A stretch of DNA of 64,000 bases from CAVTYH01 sp963773875 (GCA_963773875.1 CAVZCV010000010.1:310001-374000), one strand, 5' to 3'; numbered from the stretch's first letter, positions 19,116-31,098 are shown. Notes: generated by a model from the sequence alone, not told the origin. Numbers and translations are program-made.

Positions 19116-20728
19116 TCACTTGGCCGCTGGCTTGGGAACCGGCCGAAGGCAGATATCGTCGCAGTCCGACGCCGTCTTCGGAATCGCGGCCGCCGTCGTC
19201 CACGCCATTCAAAAACACTGTCCACAGCACATAGGCCTTGTCTTCCGGGCGGTAGCGGATCGGCGAATCGTCCGTGCTGAAGGTGTCGACGGGCAACTTG
19301 GCAGATATTGGGCACGAGTGATTGAGCTTCCAGGATATTGCACACGATCCATTCGATATTCCGCGGGCAGCGAATGCAGTGCCAGAACCATTTCCGCCAT
19401 CAGCAGGGTGGCTGATGGGCAGATCCACCGCATGCAGGCAGGCGACATTAGCGTCAGAAGATACGCCGAGCCGTGGGCTGAGCAACTCTTGTGGAGTCTA
19501 TGCCCTTCGAAAAAGTCGAAGACGAACCTGCGCGGATCCATGACCTTCGTCTGCAGCTTCTTGAGGTCATCCCCATATCGCGAACGCTGCGCCGCTCTTT
19601 GCGATCCCGGCATCCGGCTGATTTTCACCAGCCGATCGAACCACTCGTTGCCCATTCGCAGCGGAACATCCCAATCGATCACTTGATTCAGGTCAGGGTT
19701 AAATGCGTTCCGCGATTGATCCGGTTGCCTGCAACGATCAAGAGGGTGCGAAATGCGTTCGGCCCTTCGCGGGCCACGCAAAGAACGGTGTCGAGGAATG
19801 TAAATCGTTCTGCAACGTCAAATGCCGGTGTTACGCCTGCCGTTGGCGGGAGCGCCTGCAAATTGCGCAACATTTTGTCGATCTGCGGCTTGGTGAGTCG
19901 TGTGGAATGAATCAGCGCCACATCTGCTTTAGTTGCCATCCCGTCAACGGCATATCCAATTAGCAACTCGATCACGCCAGGTTCAAAGTAGAGCAGCCGC
20001 GCCAGTCGATGGCAGGCGAGCAAAGTTTGCCAAGCCTCTGCAACCTTGTCTTGGCCTGCCAAATACATCGCTTTCGCTACGAGTACCTGTCCGACTTCGC
20101 GTATTTGTTGGATGTGGGGCAGTTCGCGGCCGATCAGCGGTCCGTCGCTTGTGTTCAACACCGGAAAATACAGTTTTGGTTTCTGGGTTGCTTGTTCGAT
20201 GAGTTTTAGTAGTTTTTCGTTAATTCGCAGCCACTCCGCGACCATCGGAAAATCCTTTGCCGTCCACGGTCGTTCGATGGCACGATCGAATTCATCGCTG
20301 AGGTCGTCCGACTCGTCGTCCGGAAGTGATTTTTGAGGATGCCCCACTCGCCAGCGTTTCACCATCTCATCGCGAGTGACAAAATAATCCCCCTTCTCCG
20401 GCAGCGGCTTGATGCCGAGTTTGCGGAAATAATCGGCCCGTAGTTTTTCCGGAATCTCGGCCGGGCCGAAGGCTTGCTGCAGCAGCACCGCCGCGTTGTT
20501 CTCGGGCGTCACGCCGCGGCCGGCAATTTCATCGAACGCCGCCGTGTAATCCGGATAACCATCGGGCCGCAGCGGCGCGGTGATGAACGTAGTTTCCTTG
20601 CTGATCGTAACCTTCGGCCGCGATTTTCCGTCGGCTTTCTTGGTCGATTCCTCCGCGCCGGCTGCGATTGTCAGAATTGCAGCAGCAAGTCCGAACGTCA
20701 GCGCAAAAGCAAAAGACGAGAGTCGCAT
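19116..20728 (-). CDS. Planctomycete secreted hypothetical (paralogue A); frame-disrupted
   Basis: The ATG at 20728 opens a signal peptide (MRLSSFAFALTFGLAAAI). The N-terminal region has DYTAAFDEIAGRGVTPENNA and AVLLQQAFGP, then KGDYFVTRDEMVKRW and a helical middle (VAEAWQTLLACHRLARLL). The frame changes near 19711, 19332 and 19162. The C-terminus, after reconstruction, holds LPVDTFSTDDSPIRYRPEDK and ends PKPAAK. It matches paralogue B throughout (for example ENNAAVLLQQAFGP against DNAAVQLIKAFGP, NEWFDRLVKISRM against NEWYDRLVRISQI). Function unknown. Confidence 0.7.
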
Positions 20729-20781
20729 GACTCTCTTATAACGCAAAGCGCATCACTTATCACGCGTTTCACGCGCCGTCG

Positions 20782-22454
20782 CTAGTTTTCCGTCGCGCTG
20801 GCCACGAGCGGGGCGTCGTTGATGAGGACAGCGATATCGTCGGCATCGGGAAAGGTGTCGGAGCTGCCGGCTTCTTCGTCTTGGCCGTTGGGGCCGACGC
20901 TGTAGAGCATGTAGCCGCCGTCTTCGCGGCGGTAGCGCAGCGGGGCGTGGTCGGCGTACAAATCGATCGGCACGCTCGCGAGGAATTCCGGCACAAGTTC
21001 GTCGAGGCGCTGCGGATAATCGCCATGCTCGGCACGGTAGCCGGCCAGGGCGAGGCCGATTTGCACAAACCCTGTGTGCACGTTTTGTCGGTCGGCGGCA
21101 TCCATTCGGCTGGGCAGATCGGCCACGCACAATTGCACGAGGACGGCGCATGGGATGCGCGCCGATTTGCGATTCGTAAGTTTCAGTTTGAACAAGCGTG
21201 GCCGCTCGCTGGTCGAGGCCATTTGCTGTAAGTCGGCATGGGCTTGTTCATAAGCCGCTTCGCGATCGCTGCGCGTGCTGATTTGCGAGATGCGCACCAG
21301 ACGGTCGTACCACTCGTTGCCCAAGCGCAAGAGTTCATTCCAATTGAGTTTTGGATCGGCCAGCGATTGATCGAGCGAACTCCCATCGGTCGCCAGCGAT
21401 GATTCGGCAAACCAGTGCGAAAGCGCCTCGGTACCGTGCTGCTCGAGCTGACAAACGACATCGAGGAATCGGTAGCGCTCGCCGATGTCGATCTCGTCGG
21501 CGACTGCGGCACTGGGCGGCAAGCTTGCCCACCCGGTTTGCATTTTGCGCAGCTGATTCGCATCGGGTCGCACGGTGTGCAGCAATTTGAGTTCGGCCTG
21601 GCAGATTTCAATTTCTTCCAAGCGCGCCATGATGGCGTATTGCCCCAGCACCTGCGTTTGCATTTGCCTGAGCAGCCGGTGACAAGAAATGAGGTCGTGC
21701 CAGGCGCCATCGGCATTCTCTTCGTGCAAACGCAGCATGGCGCGGGCTTGCAGAGCGGTTTTGAATTCACAAATGCACGCGGCCAGCGGGGTGGCCGCTG
21801 TCATTAGCGCCGGTTTTGAACGGCAGGAGGGGACCATCGGCTCGTAAAAGTGATCTTGCCGACTGGCCTCAACAATGTGCGCAGCGCCTGCTCGTTGAGC
21901 TTCAGCCACGCGGCGACCATCGGATAATCGGCCGGCGACCATGGCTGCTGGCCAGCGATGACGAATTGGCTGCGCAGTTGATCGTCGGCATCGGGATCGG
22001 GCAGTTCAGTGCAGCCGCGAATCCAGCGATCGACCATTTCATCGCAATGGACAAAATATTCTCCGGCCGGTTTTGGCGCCCTTGCGCCGAGCAATTTGAA
22101 ATAGGCGGGGCTAACGACTTCGGAAATAGTTTCCGGTCCGAAAGCTTTGATGAGCTGGACCGCGGCGTTATCTTCTGGCTCAAGATTTTTGCCTGCACGC
22201 TGGTTGAGTGCGGCGAAATAATCGGGCCGGCCCTCGCGATTGAGCGGCTCGTCGATGTACGTCGTGATTTTTCCGATGGTGATGCGACTGACCGACTCGG
22301 CCGGAAGCGATGAAGACGACGCGACAGAATTCTGCAGTGAAACCGGCGTGCGATACGCCGCTGGATCGCTGGGCAATCCGCCGGCGGTAGAATGAAATTG
22401 ATCGCTGCCGGCCAGATCTTCTGCGACACAGACCGCGGCAAACGACAATTGCAT
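20782..22454 (-). CDS. Planctomycete secreted hypothetical (paralogue B); frame-disrupted
   Basis: The frame opens at 22454; the usual signal peptide is incomplete there (MQLSFAAVCVAEDL) and in-frame upstream codons read CAFALA, so the true start may lie further up, before another lost base. The frame changes near 21873, where TTGG appears to have lost a G. Landmarks are GRPDYFAALNQRAGKNLEPE, GEYFVHCDEMVDRW, WHDLISCHRLLRQ and IPCAVLVQLCVADLPS, with a C-terminal block HGDYPQRLDELVPEFL ... PIDLYADHAPLRYRREDGGY. That last block resembles the sugar-free tail found in several planctomycete hypotheticals. It is immediately upstream of paralogue A. Confidence 0.7.
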
Positions 22455-22741
22455 GGCCAGCGCGAAAGCGCAAGACGAAACGCGATCGAAAATCGCGGTC
22501 CAGTGACCATGGTGGCCAGCCAGTCGAAAAGATTTCGAACCGATAAGCGCACGAAGGCAGGGCTGATTCCATTCATTTTGTCAGATATCCTTATCTGGAG
22601 ATATACAAACTGGGCAACGCGTGTGATGAATGGATGTGTCAGGCAACGGGTCGCCCTATTGATGCGACACGGTAAGCCGCAAGCGGTTCAGGCGGTCAAT
22701 GGGTTTATTTAAGACGGTTCTTAGGCTCGGAGCACATTTTT

Positions 22742-24049
22742 GTGGCAATCGAAAACGTCATTTGCCTCGTGATTGATCGATTGCACGCGGCGTACATCGG
22801 GGCGTACGGGAACACTTGGATCGAAACGCCAACGCTGGATCGTCTGGCGGCGGAATCATTTGTGTTCGATCGAGCAACCATCGATACGCCTGATTTAACC
22901 TCGCAATATCGTTCGCTCTGGTTGGGTATGCATGTTTTATGCCCAACCACTGAAGAGCACGGTCCAGCGCCGTTGGCCGCCCAGTTTTCAGGCAGCGGAC
23001 GACACACGGCATTTCTTACCGATTCGGCAGAAGTTGGCGCACATTCGCTAGCTGCAAGTTTCGATGAACAAATTGTGCTGGGTCAGGATGCGCGAGGCTA
23101 CACGAGTGACGCGGATGCGCTGGCGGAATCGATCGATGAAACGCATGCCGCTGCCTTCTTTGCGTCGGCCATCGATTGGATTGCATCTGCCCGAGAGCCG
23201 TACCTGTTGTGGTTACACACAGAAACACTGGGGCGCAGTTGGGACGCGCCGCTTGAGCTGCGCAAGCAATATGTAGATGAAGATGATCCGGCGCCGAGCG
23301 AATCGGCACGCGTGCCAAATTATCACTTGCCGGAAAAGTTTGATCCCGACGAATTGCTCACATTCACGAACGCATATGCGGGGCAAGTGACGCTTGTCGA
23401 CCAGTTACTCGCGGCATTGATGGAGGCGATCGACACTGCAAAACTCCGGAAAAACACGCTGTTTTTGCTGTTTTCGCCGCGCGGATTTCCGCTTGGCGAG
23501 CATCGGCGCGTTGGACCGTGCGATGAGGCGCTGTATGCCGAACTCGCGCACGTGCCGCTCATGATGCGCTTTCCTCCAGACATGAATTCCAATGGCCGCA
23601 CGCACGCGATTGTGCAACCGGCCGACTTGCCGGCCACGATCCTCGATGCCCGCGGACTGGCGATCGAGGGAACCTGCACTGGGCACGGACGATCGTTGCT
23701 GCCGGTCATTCGCGGCGAGTCGATTCGTCCGTTTGATCGCGCATTTTCCACTGGCCCTGCGGAGCAGCGCGGCGTGGTGACGCCGGCTTGGTCGCTGCGG
23801 GTTTCGAAATCCATGGCGCCGATGGGCACAGAGACTGACAGCAACGCTAGCGATGATACACTGCCACCGCACATTGAACTCTTCGCCAAACCGGACGATT
23901 GGTTCGAGGTAAACGAGATTTCCGATCGCTGCCCGGAGATTGCTGAGAAAATGCAAGCGGAGTTTGAGCGGTTTGCCGCAGCGTGCCAATCGGGCGAGCA
24001 AGTGGTTACCTCGACGGAGCTCGATGAATTAGCGAGTGGGCTGTACTGA
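22742..24049 (+). CDS. Sulfatase-family protein lacking the FGly motif (predicted inactive)
   Basis: Intact, 435 residues from GTG, with GGAG nine bases before it. The fold is alkaline-phosphatase/sulfatase-like: VICLVIDRLHAAYIGAYGN at the N-terminus, PTLDRLAAES, TAFLTDSAEVG, LWLHTE, NAYAGQVTLVDQLL, LFLLFSPRG and HVPLMMRFP. Where active sulfatases have CxPxR the sequence reads TPDLTSQYR, with no Cys or Ser at the formylglycine position, and the first metal site has DR instead of DD. The C-terminus has no signal or anchor and neither does the N-terminus. It may be a pseudoenzyme or act on another ester. It heads a plus-strand operon with a glycosidase-like gene and a GT2. Confidence 0.82.
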   Translation: MAIENVICLVIDRLHAAYIGAYGNTWIETPTLDRLAAESFVFDRATIDTPDLTSQYRSLWLGMHVLCPTTEEHGPAPLAAQFSGSGRHTAFLTDSAEVGAHSLAASFDEQIVLGQDARGYTSDADALAESIDETHAAAFFASAIDWIASAREPYLLWLHTETLGRSWDAPLELRKQYVDEDDPAPSESARVPNYHLPEKFDPDELLTFTNAYAGQVTLVDQLLAALMEAIDTAKLRKNTLFLLFSPRGFPLGEHRRVGPCDEALYAELAHVPLMMRFPPDMNSNGRTHAIVQPADLPATILDARGLAIEGTCTGHGRSLLPVIRGESIRPFDRAFSTGPAEQRGVVTPAWSLRVSKSMAPMGTETDSNASDDTLPPHIELFAKPDDWFEVNEISDRCPEIAEKMQAEFERFAAACQSGEQVVTSTELDELASGLY

Positions 24050-24252
24050 AGCGTCGCTTTGCAATCTTTTTGATGCACTTCGAGGCGGCCAAAATTCTTG
24101 TGCTAGCACACGGCGCAAGTTCGTAATCCGGGCTGGGTTGGATTGCGATTCGCGCCTATAATCCGCCTCCTTTTTCCCCGGATGCTGTCTGCGAACGGAT
24201 CCCGGGTTTTTCCAGGCTGGGCCAACTATGGTCGGACAGGGACGTCCGAGCA

Positions 24253-27200
24253 GTGTTTCTCGTTCCGCGCCGCTTATTCGAGTGGCCGCGTCGTGGCGAA
24301 GTTGCGCAGCATGCCCGCGGAACAAAGAGAATTCTCATCGGAATTTTCGCGATCTTCTGCGTCGTTCTGTGGGCTTCGCACGCCAATGCCGATCCGACCG
24401 TCCATTTGCGCATCGCCTGGGGCGGAAGCGCGGAGCGACAGCGGCAATGGCAGGGCTCGGTGAGCCTGGATCGCGGTACGCTGGAAATTGAACGCCCACT
24501 GGGCAGCGAAGCCGACGAGCCGGGCTCGATGTGGATTGAGGGTGGCGCGCTCGAAATCAACGAGCGCAGTTCGCGATTGTACGACGGTGTGGATGTGATC
24601 GTCACTGCGCCAGCCGATGCAATGCTCGCGCTGAAGTTTCGCGATGCGCAAGATCCTGCGACGTTAGTCGAGACGAGCGCGCCACTAGCGGAAATTGTCG
24701 GCAAGTCGGCGGATAATCCTGGCAAGCCTTTGGTGAAAGAACTCGATAAGAACAAAAATCGCTTGCTTGTGCGGCGCACTCCCGGCGATCTGTTGCGCGT
24801 GGCGCTCAAAGACGATCGGCTGGTGTTTGCGCCAGGCGACACGTTCAAGTTCGATGTCGAGCCGCGTATGCTTCCGGTTCCCACCGGCACGAGCTTGACG
24901 CTGCGAGCGCGGCTCGTCACTCCCAACGGCGGCAAAGAATGGTCGACCCAAGAGCAAACGTTCAAAACGACGGTGGAGGATTCGCAGCCCGGCAGTATTC
25001 CGCTCGAATTCAAATTGCCGGCCGTTGAAGGAGTGTACGACATCGTGCTCGAGGCGCTCGAACCACCGGCACTGCGCTGGAACAAAGCCAAGCAAATTGC
25101 GGAGCGGCACGTGCAGTTGCTGGTGATTGGCGATCAACGACCGGCCGGCGGCGACGCCAACGCACCGTGGACTCACGTAATGGAGATCGATCCCGCGAAC
25201 CCGAAGTGGTTCGAGCGAATCAAAACGCTGACGCTGATACCGGGTCTAAGCCAGGGCACGCTGAGCAACGGCAATTTGCAAACCACGCAGCACGAGCTGG
25301 GTACGCTGGTGCAGCTGAGTGCCACAACGGCGCCGCAGGATCCGCAGTGGCAGGCTTATCCGCTTTCGATTGCCCGGCCTGGCGCGCCGCACATTGTGGA
25401 AGTGGAGTATCCGAGCGATGTGCCGCAAACGCTGGGCATCAGCATTGTGGAGCCAAACGCCGCGGGTTGGGTGCTGCCCGTGGAGCTCGACTCCGGCGTT
25501 TATTCGAGCGAGCAGCCGTCGACAGGTGCGGCGAAGTTGCTCAAGCACCGCCTGCTGTTTTGGCCGCGCACCAAAACGCCGCTGTTGCTCATTACCAATC
25601 GCCGCGAGGGTGCGCGAGCGGAGTACGGAAAAATTCGCGTGTTGGCGGGGCCGAGCCGATTGCCGCGCGCGCCGTTCGTCAATGGTTTTCTGCCGGAGCG
25701 GCTCATCGCCGGATTCAACAGCCGTCCGCTCGTGCCGGAGAATTTTGCGCGCCGGAAACCCTTGATGCCTGGAGCGGACGCAGCCTTACCGATTGGCAAA
25801 CGTTCTACGATGGCGCCTCGCGATTGACGGAATACCTGAATTACATCGGCTACGGCGGACAAATGCTGAGCGTGATGGCCGATGGCAGCACGATTTATCC
25901 CAGCGCGCTCGTCGAACCGACATCGCGATACGACAGCGGCATGTTCTTCGAGCAAGCGCAAGACCCTGTGCGCAAAGATGGCCTGGAGTTGGCGCTGCGC
26001 TTGTTCGATCGCGATGGATTGAAGCTGATTCCGACATTGCAGTTCTCCGCACCCTTGCCGGAATTGGAAGCGCAGTTGCGCCGCGGCGGCGAAGAAGCGG
26101 CCGGCATCGAACTCATTGGGCCGGAGGGGAAGCCGTACACGGAAATCAACGTGCCGCGGCGCGGAATTGGTCCCTATTACAATCCGCTGAATCCGCACGT
26201 GCAGGAAGCGATGTTGAATGTGGTGCACGAGCTGGTGAATCGTTATCGCATTGCCGAACAACATCCATCGTTCGGCGGTCTGGCGATTGAGCTTACGGCC
26301 GACGGCTACACGCAACTGCCGGGCTTTGCGTGGCCGCTGGATGACGTCACACTGGCCGAGTTCCAGCACGACACCGGCATTCAAGTTCCCGGCGAAGGCC
26401 CAACGCGATATCTGCAGCGCGCCGCATTTCTCTCCGGCAAGGACGGCGAAACGACCGCCGCTCGGCAGGCATGGTTGAACTGGCGGGCCGAAAATCTTGG
26501 CAAGTTCTATCGGCGCCTGCAAAGCGAGTTAATCAAAGCACGGCGCGACGCGGTGCTGTATCTGGCGCCCACGAATCTCTTCGATGGCCCTGAATCTAAG
26601 GCGATGCTTCGCCCAACTTTGCCCGCGGCGACGCATGCCGACGACGTGCTGATGTCACTTGGCATTCGGGCGGAATCGTTTCGCGACTCTCGCGGGCTCG
26701 TGCTGTTGCGGCCCGATCGGCTCACTCCGCCCGGCCCGTTAACCGCTCAAGCAGGCGAAATTGAAGTGAATCGAGCGACGGCGCTCGATACAGCGTCGCG
26801 CAGTGCCACTACGTCCGGCGCCATTTTGTATCACGAACCGCAGGTCAAGCGGCTCGTATCGTTCGATGGAAAAAATCCGTTCGATAAGAACAAATCGTCG
26901 CTGTGGATGATCTCGGAATTGTCGCCGGCCGATCGGCAAAATCGGGAGCGGTTTGTGCACGCGCTGGCTACGCTCGACTCGGAAACCATATTCGATGGTG
27001 GTTGGCTGTTGCCGCTGGGACAGGAAGATTCGCTTGCCGATCTTGTGGCGGCCTACCGGCGTTTGCCCGCGACGCGCTTCGAAACGTACAACCAATCGGC
27101 AACGCCGGTCACCATTCGCACGCTTTCGAATTTTAACAGCACCTTTGCGTACTTGGTCAACGATTCCGCATGGCCCGTAACGGTAAAACTGCAACTCGAT

Positions 27201-28241
27201 ATTTCGCCGAATTGTCGCTTCGAAGAACTCAGCGGGCGCCGGCAGGTGCCACCGCTAACTGGGTCATCTTGGACAGTGCCGCTGCAGCCGTTCGATTTCG
27301 TGGCGGTGCGGTTTCTCGCGCCCAACGCAAAAATTGCGCAGGCGGAAATTGTGCACGATCCGAAACTGCGTTTTTATCTAGAACATCAGGTGGCCGATTT
27401 GCAGCAGCGCGTCGCTTCGCTGGTACGCCCGCCGGAGTTGCCGCGGGTCGCCAACAACAGTTTTGAAGTGCCGGCAAAAGGCGCACAGGTTCCTGGCTGG
27501 ATTGTAGCAACCAAAGAAATAGACCCCGCCGTCAGGTCTATTGGCAGCGGCACTGCGTCCATTGGGCCGGAAGGCGTGAGCCCGACGCTCAAGCCGCAAG
27601 GCAAACAGGCGGTGCGCTTGGATGGCGTTGACGGGATGAAAACCATTCTCACCACGGAGCCATTTCCTGCTCCTGTCACGGGCCGTCTGAGCATTTCGGT
27701 ATGGCTGAAGGTTGAGAACCCGCTGGACCAGCCATCGCTGAATTTCGCGCTCAAATACAATTGCGATGGCAAACCGTATTACCCCTACGCTCAATTGGGA
27801 AAATCGAACCCCCAGTGGAATTTGAAACCGCAGTGGAGTTGCTTCATCTTACCGATCGACGATTTGCCAGCCACGGGCGTGGATAAGGTCCAAGTGCAAT
27901 TCGAGTTGATTGGCCCAGGCCGCGTGTGGATCGATGATCTGCAATTGAAGGATCTGGTGTTTACGCAGGACGAGCAAATCCAACTCACCAAGCTGGTTGC
28001 CGCCGCCGCGCTTCCGCTGGAAAAGGGAAAGCTGAGTGATTGTTTAAGCGCGCTGGACAACTATTACTACTGGCTGCATTTTCTGCAGGCTTACGTCCCG
28101 CTGCCGCCGCAACAGGTGGCAGGTGCTCCGCAGCCGGGCGATGCCAATCAACCGCCGCCGGGCGCACAAAATCCGCCAGCCAACAAGCCGGCCGCGACTT
28201 CGGCCAATCCCATCGATCGGCTGAAAGGCTTGCTGCGATAA
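24253..28241 (+). CDS. Large secreted glycoside-hydrolase-like protein (GHL10-like) with C-terminal carbohydrate-binding-like domain; frame-disrupted
   Basis: GTG start at 24253. A signal segment RILIGIFAIFCVVLW ends near HANA. About 490 residues of beta-rich N-terminal region follow. The frame changes near 25750 (GCGCG run), then a TIM-barrel-like part (LTEYLNYIGYGGQMLSVMAD, LELALRLFDRDGLKLIPTLQ, PHVQEAMLNVVHELVNRYR, GLAIELTADGYTQLPGF), typical of family-10-like glycosidases of planctomycetes. Then a beta domain and a CBM-like jelly roll (NNSFEVPAKG, PQWSCFILPIDDLPATG, RVWIDDLQL). The tail is Pro/Ala-rich. Total about 1330 residues. No catalytic Glu pair can be assigned by eye. Confidence 0.72.
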
Positions 28242-28308
28242 GGCGATCGAATTGCCGAATTAGATCGAATACTCCGACACGCAGACACACTGAATCCGAG
28301 CGTCAAAC

Positions 28309-29185
28309 ATGCAAACCACAATCATTGTTCCCTGTCACAACGAAGCACGGCGATTGCAGGCCGCAGAGTTTCAGAAATTCGTCGCCGAACACCGCCACGT
28401 TCGATTTTTATTTGTGAATGACGGCAGCAGCGATGAAACGCCGGCGTTGCTGGAGCGCATTGCCAAGACCGATGCATTGCGCTTTACCATATTGCACCTG
28501 GCAAAAAACTCAGGGAAAGCGGAAGCAGTGCGTCAGGGTGTGCTGCATGCCTCGGCCGCGCAAACGGAATACATTGGCTATTGGGACGCAGATCTGGCCA
28601 CGCCGCTCGATGAAATACCGGGCTTCGTCGATGTATTGGAAAACCGACCAGAAATTTCATTGGTGTTGGGCTCGCGCGTGCCGCTGTTGGGACACGAAAT
28701 CCGCCGTCGGCCGCTGCGAAAGATGCTTGGGCGATTGTTTTCCCGTGTCACTTCTATGGTGCTTGGCCTGCGCGTTCACGATACCCAGTGCGGCGCCAAG
28801 CTCTTTCGCAACACGCCGACCCTATTGGCCGCCTTTTTGCAACCGTTCGGGTCCCGCTGGATCTTCGATGTGGAGTTGCTGGCTCGGCTGATTCGCATCA
28901 ATCGTCAAGCGCTAGTCTCAATCAGCTGGCCCACGCTCACGACTCACAACTCACCTTCTACCGAGCGCTCTTCTTACAGTCGCGGCTCGGATCGGCATTT
29001 ATGAATGCCCTCTGGACCACTGGCACGATGTAGCAGGCTCCAAACTCCGCCGCGGCGATTTTTTCAAAGCCATTGGCGAACTGTCGCGCATTTGGTGGCG
29101 CTACCTCCGCCCGTGGTCAAAACCGTTCGTCGCCGCGCCATCGGAGCTTGTTCCGCTACAAGCGGCTGCACGTCGGGCGGCCTGA
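28309..29185 (+). CDS. Family 2 glycosyltransferase (dolichol-phosphate-mannose-synthase-like); frame-disrupted
   Basis: N-terminal GT-A domain: TIIVPCHNEARR, FLFVNDGSSDETPALL, KNSGKAEAVRQGVLHA, YIGYWDADLATPLDEIP (the DxD-type metal site), LVLGSRVPL and HDTQCGAKLF. The frame changes between 28905 and 28985; the reconstructed end reads IYECPLDHWHDVAGSKLRRG, DFFKAIGELSRIWWRYLRP and stops at 29185, a typical C-terminus for this subfamily. No transmembrane helices are visible, so it is probably a cytosolic or peripheral enzyme using a nucleotide sugar. Confidence 0.82.
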
Positions 29186-29260
29186 AGCCGGTTGCTGAGT
29201 GTCTCGTGACTGCCTACGATAGCAGAAGTCACTGACATTCCGCCTCACCGAGCAATCGTC

Positions 29261-29705
29261 ATGAAGGTCATTTGCTGCGAAGCCTCCGGCGATTGGGCCG
29301 TGGCAATTCGTCGGAAGTTGCCATCCAGCGTGTCGCTCGTTGAAACGCGAAGCCTAGCGGAGCTTGCCGATCGCGTGCAGGAGTCGCCAAGTGCGATGGT
29401 GTCAATCGAATGGTCAGCGGCAAAAGCGGAAGCAATGTTGGCGGAAATCGCTCGCATCGCTCGCAAATATCCGCACGCCGTCGTGATCGTTTTGGCCAAC
29501 CGCGATCCGCTGTGTCCGGAACTTGCTTGCCGCGAGGCCGGCGCTACACCTCATTGATTCCCTTCGACGGGCGCATGAGATTGCGGACATCGCTGCACTT
29601 CGATTGCGGAAGGGTGGAGTCCCGGACGAGGATTGTGATGAATCTGCGAGCCTGGAACAGAAAATTTGGGCATCGTTGCCCTGGCGGCCGGTGACGGAAG
29701 TTTAA
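29261..29705 (+). CDS. Small protein of unknown function, receiver-like; frame-disrupted
   Basis: About 147 residues: MKVICCEASGDWAVAIRRKL, a beta/alpha pattern (SAMVSIEW, HAVVIVLANRD), frame change near 29543, then HLIDSLRRAHEIADIAALRL and an end EQKIWASLPWRP. The alternation of strands and helices recalls a degenerate response-regulator receiver, but the phospho-acceptor Asp is not evident. It lies between the GT2 and mrp, in the same direction. Confidence 0.5.
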
Positions 29706-29797
29706 GGAACTATCCGCGCACAAGCCCAGGGACCATCGCGGCGATGATGCCCGCAACCCCGGGATTTGTGATCGAACCATACAAACCAGAAGTAATC

Positions 29798-30872
29798 ATG
29801 CCTGATAACCTCGATTCAACCGCCGTCATGGCGGCGCTGCAGAACTTCAAAGATCCCGAAACTGGTCGCAGCGTCACACAGCAAGAGCAAGTCCGCGATG
29901 TGCGAGTGGCCGGCGATTCATTGTCGCTGACCCTGGCGCTAACGACGCACTCCGCGCCGCTCTGGCAGGAATCCAAATCGGCCGTGGAAGCGCTGCTGCG
30001 AAAGCAGTTTCCGCCGCTCAAGAAGATCGACGTCAATCTCGCAGTTCATTCGCGTCCGCCGCAGAAGCTCGGTCAAATCGGATTGCCGTCGAAGAGTGTC
30101 ATCGCTGTCGGCTCCGGCAAAGGCGGAGTCGGCAAAAGCACGATTGCCGCCAGCGTAGCGCTGGGACTCGCACGCGCCGGCTCCAAAGTCGGACTACTGG
30201 ATGCCGACGTTTACGGTCCCAGCATTCCGCACTTGCTTGGTTTGCACGGACAGCCGGAGCGGGCAGGCGAAAACAAGATCAAGCCATTCGATGCCGGTGG
30301 GATGAAAGTCATCTCGATGGGCTTTTTCGTTCCCGCGGGGGAAGCAGTCGTTTGGCGTGGCCCGATGTTGCACGGTGCGATCACACAATTGCTGCGCGAT
30401 ACCGATTGGGGTGATCTCGATTACCTAATCATCGACATGCCGCCGGGCACAGGCGATATCGCACTTACATTGTCGCAATTGCTCCCGTTGACCGGCGCCG
30501 TCGTGGTTTGCACCCCGCAGGATGTGGCTTTGCTGGACGCCGTGAAGGCGATTGCCATGTTCCGAAAAGTGAATATTCCAGTTTTGGGGCTGGTCGAAAA
30601 TATGAGTTATTTTATTTGCCCGGACTGCGGGAAGCGGTACGACATCTTCGGTCATGGAGGCGCCAAGCGGCGCAGAGGATCTGAAGATTCCATTCTTGGG
30701 CGAAGTGCCGATCAACATTTCCATCCGCGTGCATGGCGATGAAGGGCGCACAGCGGCGAATTTTGACGACGAGAGCGCGCCATTTTTTGAAGCGATCTGT
30801 TATCGACTGGTAAAGAACCTGGCCGAAGAGCATCAAGCGGCCCCACCATTGCCCTCGCTGTCGGTGCTGTGA
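29798..30872 (+). CDS. mrp: Mrp/ApbC family iron-sulfur cluster carrier ATPase; frame-disrupted
   Basis: The ATG at 29798 begins MPDNLDSTAVMAALQNFKDP, the MIP18/DUF59-type N-terminal domain. The P-loop is the deviant Walker A GSGKGGVGKST (about residue 105), followed by GLLDADVYGPSIPHLLGL, WRGPMLHGAITQLL, YLIIDMPPGTGD (Walker B) and the cluster-binding CxxC in YFICPDCGKRY. The frame changes near 30670; the rest reads IPFLGEVPI and RLVKNLAEE. About 357 residues, as usual. It carries and transfers Fe-S clusters in the cytosol. A gene like this is normally intact, so the break is probably an error. Confidence 0.92.
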
Positions 30873-31059
30873 AGCGCTGCACCACTTCGTGCCTGGAATA
30901 GAATCACGATGTAGCGCGGCTCTCTTCAACCGCAGAGGGCGACGAAGGCTGCCCCGACCAGTCTGCCCGAACCGGGACTGTGAGCGCCACGGCAGCCCCG
31001 ATCGTAACCGCTGGGCAATTAAGGACTTATACAGCCCGTTGACGAGCTTTGAAAACGCT

Positions 31060-31098
31060 AGAGCCGCGGGGACCGGCGACCGATCCCCACGGCTCTTT
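31060..31098. terminator. Hairpin terminator, possibly bidirectional
   Basis: AGAGCCGCGGGGA (31060-31072) pairs with TCCCCACGGCTCT (31084-31096) with a single mismatch and an 11-base loop, followed by TTTCT on plus. It lies between mrp and the minus-strand Lys-rich peptide gene and could serve both. Confidence 0.7.

Noticed and set aside
21816..22313. Long plus-strand frames opposite the paralogue A/B genes and others
   Set aside because: Antisense shadows of G/C-rich coding DNA without motifs or ribosome-binding sites.
25167..25740. N-terminal part of a 1024-codon open frame
   Set aside because: It is the out-of-frame shadow of the large glycosidase-like gene; only the part after about 25750 is real protein.
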